Assembly: GCA_021776245.1 (NCBI GenBank)
Contig: JAJFGF010000068.1
Coordinates: forward strand, 62,001-126,000
Reading direction: 5' to 3'
DNA from: Hyphococcus sp.
GTDB taxonomy: Bacteria > Pseudomonadota > Alphaproteobacteria > Caulobacterales > Parvularculaceae
DNA: 64,000 nucleotides
The notes beneath the pieces were generated by a model, which saw only the letters and a program-made list of their open reading frames with translations, ran no database searches and was not told the DNA's origin. Of this stretch, positions 1-8,029 are shown one piece after another (the first letter of the stretch is position 1; each line of letters begins with the position of its first letter). The translations under genes were made by a program, and so were the position numbers.

Positions 1-11
1 CGAATTTGGAG

Positions 12-41
12 TGTCGAGCGCTTGTATGTGATCGCTCGACA
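12..41. other. Stem-loop at window edge
   Basis: A 9-bp perfect inverted repeat (arms TGTCGAGCG and CGCTCGACA, 12-nt loop) lies just 3' of the tadA stop. It has no U-tract in either direction, so it may be a weak terminator or a processing hairpin. No gene is supported in positions 1-95. Confidence 0.35.
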
Positions 42-95
42 AGTTAAGCGCATGATAGCGGGCGCGCAAAAAGGTGAAAGCCTGAAGCGCAGTTG

Positions 96-548
96 CTATC
101 GGCGCGCCTTAAAGAAATCCTTGAGCAACTGGCCAGCCTCGTTGGCAAAAGGTCCCTCAACCAATTGGGGCCGCCAATGGCAGGTCGACTGATCGAAGAA
201 TTTGGGGCCGTGCCAGATCGCGCCGCCTTTGGGATCGCTTGCCGCAATCACCAGCCGCGCAACGCGCGCAAGGGAAATCGCGCCCGCGCACATGGCGCAG
301 GGCTCCAGCGTTACGTATAGCGTCGTGTCAGGCAGCCGATAATTGCCAAGTTTCTCGGCGGCGGCGCGAAGCGCGCGGATCTCGGCATGCCCGGTTGGAT
401 CATGCGTCGCGATTGGGGCATTGCCTGCCGAAGCCATGATTTCACCCGAACGAGCGACGAGAACAGCGCCGACGGGCGCCTCGCCGGCGGCGGCGGCGGC
501 GCGCGCCTCAACAAGGGCGCAGTTCATAAAATCCTGATCTCCACTCAT
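96..548 (-). CDS. tadA: tRNA adenosine(34) deaminase TadA
   Basis: Zinc-dependent cytidine/deoxycytidylate deaminase fold, 150 aa, the usual length for TadA. The zinc and catalytic signature is complete: HAE at residues 54-56 (His ligand and proton-shuttling Glu) and PCAMC at 83-87 (two Cys ligands). The family converts A34 to inosine in the wobble position of tRNA-Arg(ACG) in the cytoplasm. ATG start. It lies beside the pseudouridine synthase and rsmD genes, separated from them by a methyltransferase gene. A guanine deaminase or other nucleoside deaminase is possible but less likely at this length and with this start of the fold. Confidence 0.9.
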   Translation of the reverse strand: MSGDQDFMNCALVEARAAAAAGEAPVGAVLVARSGEIMASAGNAPIATHDPTGHAEIRALRAAAEKLGNYRLPDTTLYVTLEPCAMCAGAISLARVARLVIAASDPKGGAIWHGPKFFDQSTCHWRPQLVEGPFANEAGQLLKDFFKARR

Positions 549-585
549 CAGGCGCTTTTACGCGTCAGTTGTTTGTTGCGCTATA

Positions 586-629
586 GCGCATTCACAAAAA
601 GTGCTCGCGGTTTTTGGGTTCGAATGCGC
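586..629. repeat. REP-like palindrome D
   Basis: Imperfect 44-bp palindrome between tadA and the methyltransferase. Outer arms are GCGCATTC and GAATGCGC (perfect), inner arms CAAAAA and TTTTTG, with a GC-rich centre. It shares the layout (GC arm, A-run, GC centre, T-run, GC arm) with palindromes at 20828-20872, 29936-29979 and 38964-39009. Confidence 0.5.
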
Positions 630-654
630 GATAAAACAATAATGCGGACCACGT

Positions 655-1449
655 TCACCGATTCAATGGCTTGCGAACGTGGTCTTGTGCCGCGGGTTTT
701 TCTGCCAGGCAAAACGCCGTCACCCCCGCAAGGCGATTGAATGGAAAAAGCGTCATGCGTTCCAGATCGTGGAGCGCCGTCAGAGAATTGTTAAGCCAGG
801 CGGGCGCAGTTTTGAGATGGCTTCGCTTTGGTGGATTCTTGCGGCGTAACAAATTGTCGGCAAGCCGCATCGCCGCCGCCGCCGGAAACAAAAATCCAAA
901 GAAATACCGCATATCAAGCGGGACCAATCCTGCTGCTTCAACGGTATTTCGAAGCATCGCTAGCGAATATCGACGATGGTGTTCGAGAAAAACATCGTGG
1001 GACGACCACAGAAACTGAAAAGCGGGAACCGCAATCAGAAATCTGGTCCCCGGCGCCGCGCCGTCAGCATAGTCACAAATCAGCGCCAGGTCGTCATCCA
1101 CATGCTCGATGACATCAATCATTAGAACCGTGTCGGCGTTTACGGCGTTTGCTGTCCGCACATAATCGACTTTGTCCGTACGCCGCTGGCCGATGAACTC
1201 CTCTTCATAATTTGGGTCGACGCATAGTGCTTTGGCCGCGCATCCTTCATCCGTCAGCATGACTGAAAACGCGCCCGACCCGGCCCCCACATCAAGTAGC
1301 AGGTCAATTGGCTTTTTGCCCAGAAGGGCCTTGATCGCGCGGCCCTTGGATATGTAGTACCAATGGGCGGCAGGATCGCCGTCAATCGCATTTTCCTCTT
1401 TGAGATCCACTCGTTCCCCCGAGCCTTTCTGCTGCACTTTGTAAAACAC
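655..1449 (-). CDS. Class I SAM-dependent methyltransferase
   Basis: Rossmann-type methyltransferase of 264 aa. The SAM-binding motif I is seen as LLDVGAGSGAF at about residues 51-61, and a post-motif LMIDVIEHVDDD near 108-119 is typical of the Methyltransf_11/23 group, where the EHV segment lies by the substrate. The C-terminal half has hydrophobic stretches (a PAFQFLWSSHD and FGFLFPAAAAM type pattern) seen in methyltransferases acting on lipid or sugar-lipid substrates. The substrate is not identifiable. The first start is GTG at 1449; a second in-frame GTG five codons in is possible, as the ribosome-binding site is weak. It points away from the adjacent pseudouridine synthase gene, so the two promoters share about 20 bp. 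Confidence 0.75.
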   Translation of the reverse strand: MFYKVQQKGSGERVDLKEENAIDGDPAAHWYYISKGRAIKALLGKKPIDLLLDVGAGSGAFSVMLTDEGCAAKALCVDPNYEEEFIGQRRTDKVDYVRTANAVNADTVLMIDVIEHVDDDLALICDYADGAAPGTRFLIAVPAFQFLWSSHDVFLEHHRRYSLAMLRNTVEAAGLVPLDMRYFFGFLFPAAAAMRLADNLLRRKNPPKRSHLKTAPAWLNNSLTALHDLERMTLFPFNRLAGVTAFCLAEKPAAQDHVRKPLNR

Positions 1450-1471
1450 GTCTTTTAAGGACTTCTAAACT

Positions 1472-2236
1472 ATGGCTGATCCGACGGCGAGGCCGGAATT
1501 TGAGGGCGAACGCATCGCCAAATTCCTGGCCCGCGCTGGCGTCGCCTCGCGCCGGGAAGCTGAAAAGCTGATTGAACAGGGCATCGTGACCGTCAATGGC
1601 GAGGTGCTTTCGACACCGGCCTTTAAGGTGACCCCGGATATGGACATCCGCGTTGACGGGACGCGGGTCGCCAAACCCCAACCGCCGCGCATGTGGCGAT
1701 TTCATAAACCTGACGGGCTCGTCACCACCCACAAGGACCCGCAGGGGCGCCCTACTGTCTTTCAGGCCCTCGAAGGACGGCTGCCGCGGGTTATTTCCAT
1801 CGGACGCCTGGATCTCACGACCGAAGGGCTCTTATTGCTGACCAACTCCGGCGCGCTGTCGCGACAGCTCGAGCTGCCCGCTAACGCGTGGACGCGCCGC
1901 TATCGCGTCCGCGCTTATGGCCGCACCACCCAAAAGGCGCTCGATGGGCTGCAGGAAGGCGTCAATATTGACGGCATTGAGTACGGCCCGATCCGCGCAA
2001 AGCTCGACCAGCAGCAGGGCGACAATCAATGGATTACACTATCGATTAATGAAGGCAAAAATCGCGAAGTCCGCAATGTCATGCGCCATTTAGGTCTGAC
2101 TGTGAACCGGCTCATCCGCACTGCTTATGGCCCCTTTCAGCTCGGTAAACTGCCGAAAGGCGATTATGAAGAGGTTCCCGGCAAACAGCTGAGGGAGCAA
2201 TTGGGCAGGAAACTTTGTGAACAGATTGGGTTGTGA
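1472..2236 (+). CDS. rluB: Pseudouridine synthase, RsuA/RluB family
   Basis: 254 aa. An N-terminal S4 RNA-binding domain (about residues 13-65) precedes the RsuA-type catalytic domain. The catalytic aspartate is in GRLDLTTEGLLLL (Asp114). The family isomerises a uridine of 23S rRNA (RluB, U2605 in E. coli numbering) or 16S rRNA (RsuA, U516). RluB, RluE, RluF and RsuA are not separable from these motifs alone; the S4 domain argues against RluE. It lacks the long Lys/Arg/Pro tail found in many RluB proteins. rsmD follows on the same strand after 181 bp, a common alphaproteobacterial pairing of rRNA modification genes. Confidence 0.82.
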   Translation: MADPTARPEFEGERIAKFLARAGVASRREAEKLIEQGIVTVNGEVLSTPAFKVTPDMDIRVDGTRVAKPQPPRMWRFHKPDGLVTTHKDPQGRPTVFQALEGRLPRVISIGRLDLTTEGLLLLTNSGALSRQLELPANAWTRRYRVRAYGRTTQKALDGLQEGVNIDGIEYGPIRAKLDQQQGDNQWITLSINEGKNREVRNVMRHLGLTVNRLIRTAYGPFQLGKLPKGDYEEVPGKQLREQLGRKLCEQIGL

Positions 2237-2417
2237 ACTCTATCGTCAATTTGAACCGCGTTCGAAAACAGAAAAAACGCATCGACAATGAAAAAAGGGC
2301 CGTAGAAAATCGTGTGAAATCTGGGCGGACTGGTCCACAAAAGAAACAAGATGCGAAAGACCGAGATGACTTTGCGCGCCATGTTGATGGGCATCAGGGC
2401 GGGGACGATTAGCGGCT

Positions 2418-2981
2418 ATGCGCATCGTTGGCGGGAAATTCAGCGGCAGACGGATTATTGCGCCAAAGGGTAATGTCGCCCGGCCGACAACTGACCGCAC
2501 GCGCGAATCCTTATTCAATATCCTTTCTGCGCGCGATGATTTCAGTTTTGAGAATACGCGCGTCATCGACTTGTTTGCGGGGTCGGGCGCGCTGGGCCTG
2601 GAAGCGCTTTCACGCGGCGCCGATTGGTGCCTTTTTGTTGAAAGCGACGCCGGTGCAAGAGGCGCCATCCGCGATAATATCGAAACGCTGGACCTATTTG
2701 GCGCGACCCGCATCCACCGGCGATCCGCCGCCGCGCTCGGCGCAAAACCGGCTGGCGACGGAGATCCATTCGGGCTGGCTTTTTTGGATCCGCCATATGA
2801 CAGGGGCCTTTGCGCGCCGGCAATGGAAATCCTCGATCAAGGCGGCTGGCTTATTCCGGGCGCTTTTATTGTCGTTGAACAGGCAAAGGATGAACCGCCA
2901 GCGGCGGCGCAGCGATTTAAAGAGATCGACCGCCGTCATTTTGGCGCCGCCCAGATCGGGATTTATCGCTATCGGGCGTGA
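2418..2981 (+). CDS. rsmD: 16S rRNA (guanine966-N2)-methyltransferase RsmD
   Basis: 187 aa, normal for RsmD. N-terminal MRIVGGKFSGRRI is the family signature; SAM motif I is DLFAGSGALGLEALSRG (about 51-67); the catalytic N-methyltransferase motif DPPY is at 124-127. The enzyme methylates N2 of G966 in the 30S head region. ATG start at the conserved position. An overlapping 186-aa frame on the same strand (2428-2988) is a shadow with no family features. Confidence 0.93.
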   Translation: MRIVGGKFSGRRIIAPKGNVARPTTDRTRESLFNILSARDDFSFENTRVIDLFAGSGALGLEALSRGADWCLFVESDAGARGAIRDNIETLDLFGATRIHRRSAAALGAKPAGDGDPFGLAFLDPPYDRGLCAPAMEILDQGGWLIPGAFIVVEQAKDEPPAAAQRFKEIDRRHFGAAQIGIYRYRA

Positions 2982-3049
2982 AGCCTGACTGCCCCTTTAC
3001 CTGCGGCCCGCCAATACCTATTTTCACCAATGCTGCCCGGCCCGTCAGG

Positions 3050-3197
3050 ACGACATTCCCCGGGGCCTTATCTCTTTGAATGGGAGCTGCCTCTGACTTG
3101 GGCCCTGGCCCTCGATATGCGGCGCCCACCTGTACCTTAGGGTCCAGGGCGAACAAGAGTCCGACGGCCAGGGCGGCGCTCTTCCCTGGAATGAAGA
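3050..3197 (+). ncRNA. ssrS: 6S RNA
   Basis: A GC-rich gene-free block between rsmD and the folate cyclo-ligase gene shows the layout I know for alphaproteobacterial 6S RNA, including the internal strings TGGGAGCTGCC, GCGGCGCCCACCTGT and GGGCGAACAAGAGTCCGACGG. The ends pair through CATTCC (3054-3059) and GGAATG (3188-3193), with GGGG/CCCT extending the closing stem. 6S RNA mimics an open promoter and sequesters sigma70 RNA polymerase in stationary phase. Linkage to 5-formyltetrahydrofolate cyclo-ligase is the classic context. Exact ends are estimated, and no clear promoter was found. Confidence 0.75.
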
Positions 3198-3282
3198 CCG
3201 CCTCATCACATTCGCGGGAAGGCCGGCCCCTAAGCGCTACTCCTTTGCTATCATCGTCTCCTCATTAACCGGAGAGATAGTC

Positions 3283-3582
3283 ATGAGAAAATTCACCATT
3301 ACCGTGTTCGCCGCACTCCTCTTTAGTGCAGCGACCGCAGCAGAGCCTCGCGTGTTACAGACCGGCGACATCCTTGATGTCAAAATCGAAGGTGGACTAA
3401 CGGTACCAAAATTGCGCACCGCGCTGCGCGAATATGGCTATCATGGTTTTGGTCAAGGCGATCATTTTGGCCATATCATCAAAATTACGGCGGTGGGCCC
3501 CGACAAGCTCATTTATCGCATCAAAGTTCATATGATGACCTATGAGGTCACACATGTGCGCCGGGTGCGGCACAACTACTGA
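3283..3582 (+). CDS. Small secreted protein, PepSY-like
   Basis: 99 aa with a clear Sec signal peptide (about residues 1-19, cleavage near AATAA/EP). The mature part of about 80 residues has an alpha+beta pattern (ALREYGYHGF followed by IIKITAVGPDKLIYRIKVH) resembling small PepSY-like periplasmic domains, but I cannot assign a family firmly. The start is supported by GGAGAG six bases before the ATG. It sits between 6S RNA and the folate gene and may simply be an insertion in that conserved pair. Function unknown. Confidence 0.65.
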   Translation: MRKFTITVFAALLFSAATAAEPRVLQTGDILDVKIEGGLTVPKLRTALREYGYHGFGQGDHFGHIIKITAVGPDKLIYRIKVHMMTYEVTHVRRVRHNY

Positions 3583-3648
3583 CAAACCTGTTGCCGCAAC
3601 GCCTTGCGCATCGCATAGTTGAAAAACAGTCACTGCCCGGCCTTTTTT

Positions 3649-4233
3649 ATGCTGCCGCCAATTGCGCCTTTTCTCGATCCTAAACATGTCTTGCGCGAAC
3701 GCATGAAAGGCGAACGCCGCGCTGCAGCCAAAGCACGTCCTGATGCCGGGCGCCACGCCGCACGTATTTTTTTTCAGTCAATTGAAATTCCGGACGGCGC
3801 TATTGTCGCGCTCTATTATCCGATCAAGGACGAACTTGATACGGAACCATTAGCTGCTGCGTTAACGGAACGAAAGACGATGATTGCCCTGCCGGTGACC
3901 GGCAGCAAAAATACGCCCCTGACTTTTCGACATTACAAGCCAGGCGATAATCTTATTCCCGGCGCCTATGGTGAAAAAATACCCGACGATAGTGCTTCAG
4001 CCATCTCACCCACGATCATCGTCACGCCGCTTTTGGCCTATACGCGGGCCGGCGGCAGGCTCGGATATGGCGGCGGCTATTATGACAGGACGCTGGCGGC
4101 CTCGCGCAAAGCCGGTGATATCCTCGCTGTCGGCTATGCCTATGGCGCCCAGGAAGTTGACGCAATGCCCCTATCGCCGCTAGATCAGCCGCTTGACTGG
4201 ATTGTCACCGAGCGCGAAGCCATTCGGTGTTAG
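3649..4233 (+). CDS. fau: 5-formyltetrahydrofolate cyclo-ligase
   Basis: About 194 aa from ATG 3649; a TTG at 3619 would add ten residues. The enzyme (5-FCL, also called ygfA or MTHFS) converts 5-formyl-THF to 5,10-methenyl-THF with ATP, relieving inhibition of folate enzymes. Visible family features are the N-terminal helix LRERMKGERR, the segment VALYYPIKDELDTEPL, and the nucleotide-binding loop GRLGYGGGYYDRTL near the C-terminus. The 6S RNA gene lies upstream, the arrangement also found in E. coli. The following gene begins 13 bp after the stop, so the two are probably cotranscribed. Confidence 0.88.
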   Translation: MLPPIAPFLDPKHVLRERMKGERRAAAKARPDAGRHAARIFFQSIEIPDGAIVALYYPIKDELDTEPLAAALTERKTMIALPVTGSKNTPLTFRHYKPGDNLIPGAYGEKIPDDSASAISPTIIVTPLLAYTRAGGRLGYGGGYYDRTLAASRKAGDILAVGYAYGAQEVDAMPLSPLDQPLDWIVTEREAIRC

Positions 4234-4246
4234 AAAGAGAGTTTCC

Positions 4247-5059
4247 TTGCGCATCGCAGTTTTTGGCGACGTTGTTGGCCGCAGCGGACGCACTGCCTTG
4301 ATTGAACGGCTCCCCGGCCTGCGTCGTAATCTGTCGCTCGATTTCATTGTCGTTAATGCAGAAAACGCTGCCGGCGGCTTTGGCGTGACCCCGCGCATTT
4401 GCGAGGATTTGTTTGACGCCGGCGCTGACGTGTTGACGACTGGCAATCACGCCTTCGATCAACGTGAAGACATTCTGATTTTCGATCGGGAACCGCGGCT
4501 GTTGCGGCCGGCGAATTTTCCGGCGTCCAATCCCGGCCGCGGCAGCGGCATGTTTCAGGACAAAGACGGCCGCAATGTCCTTATTATTCATGTGCAGGGA
4601 CAGCGCGGCATGGCACCGATTGACGATCCTTGCGCCGCTATTGATCGCGAACTTGAAGGCGTCAAACTTGGCCGCGAGGCCGATGCGATCATTGTCGATT
4701 TTCACGGCGAGGCGACATCAGAGAAATACTCCATGGGACACCATCTCGATGGCCGCGCAAGCGTCATCGTCGGCACCCACACCCATGTGCCGACGGCGGA
4801 CGATCAAATCCTTCCTGGCGGATCGGCCTATATTACCGATCTTGGCATGTGCGGCGATTACGACAGCGTCATTGGCATGGAAAAATCCGAACCCCTGCAC
4901 CGCTTTGTCTCAAAAATGCCTGGCGGAAGGTTCTCGCCAGCAACCGGCCCGGCAACGATCTGCGGCATTTTCGTCGAGACCGATTCCAAATCCGGCCTTG
5001 CCGTAAAAGCCAGCGCCATCCGCACTGGCGGCCGTCTGCGCGGGATCATGCCGGACTAA
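4247..5059 (+). CDS. TIGR00282-family (YmdB-like) metallophosphoesterase
   Basis: About 270 aa, as usual for the family. Metal-binding motifs are visible: FGDVVGRSG at the N-terminus, VVNAENAAGGFG, TTGNHAFDQRE, DFHGEATSEK and GTHTHVPTAD. Members such as Bacillus YmdB hydrolyse 2',3'-cyclic nucleotides in vitro and affect RNA turnover. The start is most likely TTG 4247, because AGAAAGAGAG lies just upstream and the conserved sequence begins RIAVFGD; the longer ATG-start frame (4193) runs 40 bp into the cyclo-ligase gene and adds no conserved residues. Convergent with the next gene across several hairpins. Confidence 0.85.
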   Translation: MRIAVFGDVVGRSGRTALIERLPGLRRNLSLDFIVVNAENAAGGFGVTPRICEDLFDAGADVLTTGNHAFDQREDILIFDREPRLLRPANFPASNPGRGSGMFQDKDGRNVLIIHVQGQRGMAPIDDPCAAIDRELEGVKLGREADAIIVDFHGEATSEKYSMGHHLDGRASVIVGTHTHVPTADDQILPGGSAYITDLGMCGDYDSVIGMEKSEPLHRFVSKMPGGRFSPATGPATICGIFVETDSKSGLAVKASAIRTGGRLRGIMPD

Positions 5060-5062
5060 GAT

Positions 5063-5097
5063 CAACGTACAAAATGAGTCCTCCCTTTTGTACGTTG
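5063..5097. terminator. 12-bp hairpin between convergent genes
   Basis: Perfect inverted repeat CAACGTACAAAA / TTTTGTACGTTG with an 11-nt loop, four bases past the phosphoesterase stop. The A/T runs form part of the stem in both directions, suiting a bidirectional terminator. Confidence 0.55.
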
Positions 5098-5155
5098 GCA
5101 AGGCCAACTGGCCGCCGCGCCTTATGGCGCGAAAGCCTGCGTCGCGATTGAACGC

Positions 5156-5182
5156 CCAACGGTCATTCTTTTTGACCGTTGG
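5156..5182. terminator. 10-bp hairpin between convergent genes
   Basis: Perfect inverted repeat CCAACGGTCA / TGACCGTTGG with a TTCTTTT loop, seven bases from the stop of the minus-strand serine hydrolase. It is the last of a row of hairpins in this 129-bp convergent spacer and probably acts as its terminator. Confidence 0.5.
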
Positions 5183-5188
5183 CGTCAA

Positions 5189-7132
5189 TTAAGCCGTCGC
5201 TGAAAAGATGACCTTCCAATAGGCCAGCATGACGCCAAGCGCCGCCATCGCCAAGGCGAACAGCGTGTGATGAGCCTTCCGCCAGATACTCCAGCCAGAC
5301 GAGATCCATGCGGGCGCCAGACTGAAAACAGCGAGCGTTGCGAAAGCAAAGACGCCATAGGCGGTCATCCGTAGCCAGATGATTGACGCAGAAGGATAGG
5401 CAAGGAGATCGGCTGCAGACGCGTTAGACAATGCATTGAACACAACGCCAAGCATGACGGCAAATACAAAAACCGTCGCCGCAGCAGCAAGGTCAAAAAT
5501 ATTGAGCGCAAAGCCCATGGGCCCGTGAGTGACCTCACGTCCTTGGCGTCGCCATGCGCCAATCCATGCGGTGGCGCCGAAAAGCAGCGCAGCGCCAAAT
5601 GCGATATTCAAGGCGATTGGATTGGCAAAAAATCCGACTTTTTCCAGTGAGTGGACGCCGGCGCGATCCGTCAAATGCGTGACCGCTCCTTTGCCGTTGC
5701 GGCCGAAAGCAATGCGATTGCCATATTGATCCTGAAATATATCTGAAGCGCCCGCGAGAGGTTCGAAACGAACGGCTTTTCCTTGCGCCGTAACGACAAG
5801 TGCGCCGTCAGCCGCTGCGGCAATTTTTGCCGTGGCGCCTGCTGAAAACAATTTCTCAAATTGGCTGAATGACCGGCGATTGACCAAATAAGCGCCCTCA
5901 TAGTCTTTGGCTTTCACCGCCTGGGTGTCGCCGGCTTCCACAACGCTGATTGATCGAACCGCCAAAGCGAGGCGGTCGACAATCAGGTCCGGCAATTCAC
6001 TGACGAGAGTCCTGTCATTGCCGGCGTTTTGCGACACGAAAACGCCAAGCGCCATTTCGGGGATCAGCGTCATATGGGAATAAAACCCAGCCGTGGCGCC
6101 GCCATGTCCGTAGATTTCATAGCCGCGATAGGTTTTTGAAAAAAAGCCATGAGCGAGATCGGCCGCAAACGACCGGTCGTCATATGCGCGGCGCCACATG
6201 GCTTGATGGGTCGCCCGGGACATCAACCGCACGCCGTCCTGCTCACCTTCGCCGAGATGGAACAACATCCACGCCGCCATATCGCTCGCGCTTGCGCTGA
6301 TCGCGCCGGCCGGCGCGTAAGGGCCAACTTCCATATAATCGGTAATCGCTGACGCGCCTCCTTTGAACTCATGGCCCGCCGCCATTTTTTTTCTCAGGCG
6401 ACCGCTCATCACTGAAGGGCCTTTGAGCGTTGTTTTGGTCATCGCCAGCGGCGTCAATATTTCCCGTTGCATAAATTCTTCAAAGGAAACGCCGGAGACA
6501 TCTTCAACGATTTTTGCCGCCAGCGCCGCCCCCCAATTTGAATAGGATGTGCGGGCGCCTGGCGCGAAGACCCGTTTGGGCATGTGCGCTTTAAGCGCTT
6601 CTGTAAGGGATAATTCGCTTGAGTCCCCCACTGTAAAGACGCCGAAAGTGTCTTCGAACCCGGCGCGATGCGCCATTAAATGGTTCATGGTAATCGGCGC
6701 GCGGAAGGCGTCCGGAATCCGCATGCCCTTGAGGTACTGATTAACATCTGCGTCGAGATCGATCTCGCCGCGGTCAACGAGCATCATCACGGCTGTCCAA
6801 ATAAATGTTTTGGAAACCGAACCAATCCGAAAAAGCGTTTCCTGGCCGCTGACAAGCCGGCCGCTGGTCGCGTCGGCAACGCCATAGCCTTTGGCAAAAA
6901 GAATGCGCCCGTCTTTGACGACGCTCACCGTGACGCCGGGCGTATGGTGTTCGCGACGATGCGCCTCCACAATGCCGTCTATATAGGCCTCCAACACCGC
7001 ATCTTCGCGGGAAGGTTCAAAGGCCGCCATTGTTACTGTTTCAACCGGCGTCGACGGCGCCGGATCCGGCGCTTGCGCCAGTGCTGAGAAAGTCAAGGCG
7101 CAGGCGGCGCCGAGAAAAACGGGAAATCGCAT
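5189..7132 (-). CDS. Serine hydrolase (beta-lactamase/CubicO fold) with C-terminal four-helix membrane tail
   Basis: 647 aa. A signal peptide (about 1-20) leads into a class C beta-lactamase-type domain (about 45-395). The catalytic set is complete: SVSK at 105-108 (nucleophile Ser105, general base Lys108), YSN at 197-199 and HGG at 343-345. A beta-rich linker follows, then four hydrophobic helices (about 505-645) should anchor it in the inner membrane with the hydrolase in the periplasm. Family members are esterases, D-amino-acid peptidases or penicillin-binding-type enzymes; the substrate cannot be told here. The four-helix tail resembles in layout the unrelated hydrolase at 36784-38883. 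Monocistronic. Confidence 0.8.
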   Translation of the reverse strand: MRFPVFLGAACALTFSALAQAPDPAPSTPVETVTMAAFEPSREDAVLEAYIDGIVEAHRREHHTPGVTVSVVKDGRILFAKGYGVADATSGRLVSGQETLFRIGSVSKTFIWTAVMMLVDRGEIDLDADVNQYLKGMRIPDAFRAPITMNHLMAHRAGFEDTFGVFTVGDSSELSLTEALKAHMPKRVFAPGARTSYSNWGAALAAKIVEDVSGVSFEEFMQREILTPLAMTKTTLKGPSVMSGRLRKKMAAGHEFKGGASAITDYMEVGPYAPAGAISASASDMAAWMLFHLGEGEQDGVRLMSRATHQAMWRRAYDDRSFAADLAHGFFSKTYRGYEIYGHGGATAGFYSHMTLIPEMALGVFVSQNAGNDRTLVSELPDLIVDRLALAVRSISVVEAGDTQAVKAKDYEGAYLVNRRSFSQFEKLFSAGATAKIAAAADGALVVTAQGKAVRFEPLAGASDIFQDQYGNRIAFGRNGKGAVTHLTDRAGVHSLEKVGFFANPIALNIAFGAALLFGATAWIGAWRRQGREVTHGPMGFALNIFDLAAAATVFVFAVMLGVVFNALSNASAADLLAYPSASIIWLRMTAYGVFAFATLAVFSLAPAWISSGWSIWRKAHHTLFALAMAALGVMLAYWKVIFSATA

Positions 7133-7234
7133 CGTTGCCTCATTGAATACTCATGAAAGCATAGCAGAGAATGCGAGTTCCCAAAGCCGCTCACGGAAAA
7201 TACCGCTATTACATTTGAGCCATTCAATTCGAAA

Positions 7235-7990
7235 TTACCGAACGTAAGACGCGCCATTAATATCGAAAGTGGCGCCGGTCGCCGAAGGGCTCGCGCCCGT
7301 CAATAAAAATGCGATCATCGCGCCGACCTCTTCTGGCTGCGCAACGCGGCCGAGGGGAATTTCTTCCAGTGCTTTTTCGCGCGCTTCGATATCCTGCGGC
7401 GCCATGCGGGTTTCAACCCAACCCGGCGCAATTGAGTAGAGGAGGATATTCTCAGCGGCGAGGCCGCGGGCCCAGGTTTTGGTCATGGCGAGGACAGCGC
7501 CTTTTGATGCAGCGTAGGCGGCATTTTCAACGCCGTCGCCGCGGTGGCCGGCGCGGCTGGCGACATTGATGATGGTTCCGCCCTTACCTTGTTCCCTGAA
7601 ATGCGCGATGGCGGCGCGGCAAATATCGGCGGGCGCCTGGACGTTAACAGCGAGCGTGCGTGTCCAGCCGTTATCCCAAGCTGTCTGATCGCCGGTGAGT
7701 GGCGACGCCGTAAACATACCGGCATTATTGACGACCGCGTCAAGGCGATCGGTCCGTTCAAGCGCCCGCGCCACAAGAGAAAATCCCGCATGAGGTTTTG
7801 AAAGATCCTCAAACAAAAAATCATCGGCAATTTGCCCGACGGACGCTGCTGCTTTTTTGGCGGAATCTGTTTTGCCGCTGGCGTGTAATACAACCTTCGC
7901 GCCAGCTTCATGACATAACCGCGCTGTCGCAGCGCCAATACCGCGCGCGGCGCCAGTGATGAGAATTGTCTTACCTAGGAGTGTCAACAT
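7235..7990 (-). CDS. Short-chain dehydrogenase/reductase
   Basis: 251 aa classical SDR. The cofactor motif TGAARGIGAAT (about 12-22), the NNAG structural motif and the catalytic Ser/Tyr/Lys set (NVASRAGH, then YAASKGA) are all present, as is the C-terminal TGATFDINGASYVR type ending. It is FabG-like, but a 3-oxoacyl-ACP reductase role is not established, as many SDRs share this form. The residue after the glycine motif favours NADP(H). Flanked by the halogenase homologue 39 bp upstream on the same strand; the two could be cotranscribed, in which case the dehydrogenase might act on the same metabolite (inference). Confidence 0.8.
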   Translation of the reverse strand: MLTLLGKTILITGAARGIGAATARLCHEAGAKVVLHASGKTDSAKKAAASVGQIADDFLFEDLSKPHAGFSLVARALERTDRLDAVVNNAGMFTASPLTGDQTAWDNGWTRTLAVNVQAPADICRAAIAHFREQGKGGTIINVASRAGHRGDGVENAAYAASKGAVLAMTKTWARGLAAENILLYSIAPGWVETRMAPQDIEAREKALEEIPLGRVAQPEEVGAMIAFLLTGASPSATGATFDINGASYVR

Positions 7991-8029
7991 AACGGGAGGG
8001 GTACGTCGATCTGGGCCTTAACGCAAGAT

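Noticed and set aside
2428-2988. 186-codon plus-strand frame overlapping rsmD
   Set aside because: It is the +1 shadow of rsmD; only the rsmD frame carries the SAM and DPPY motifs.
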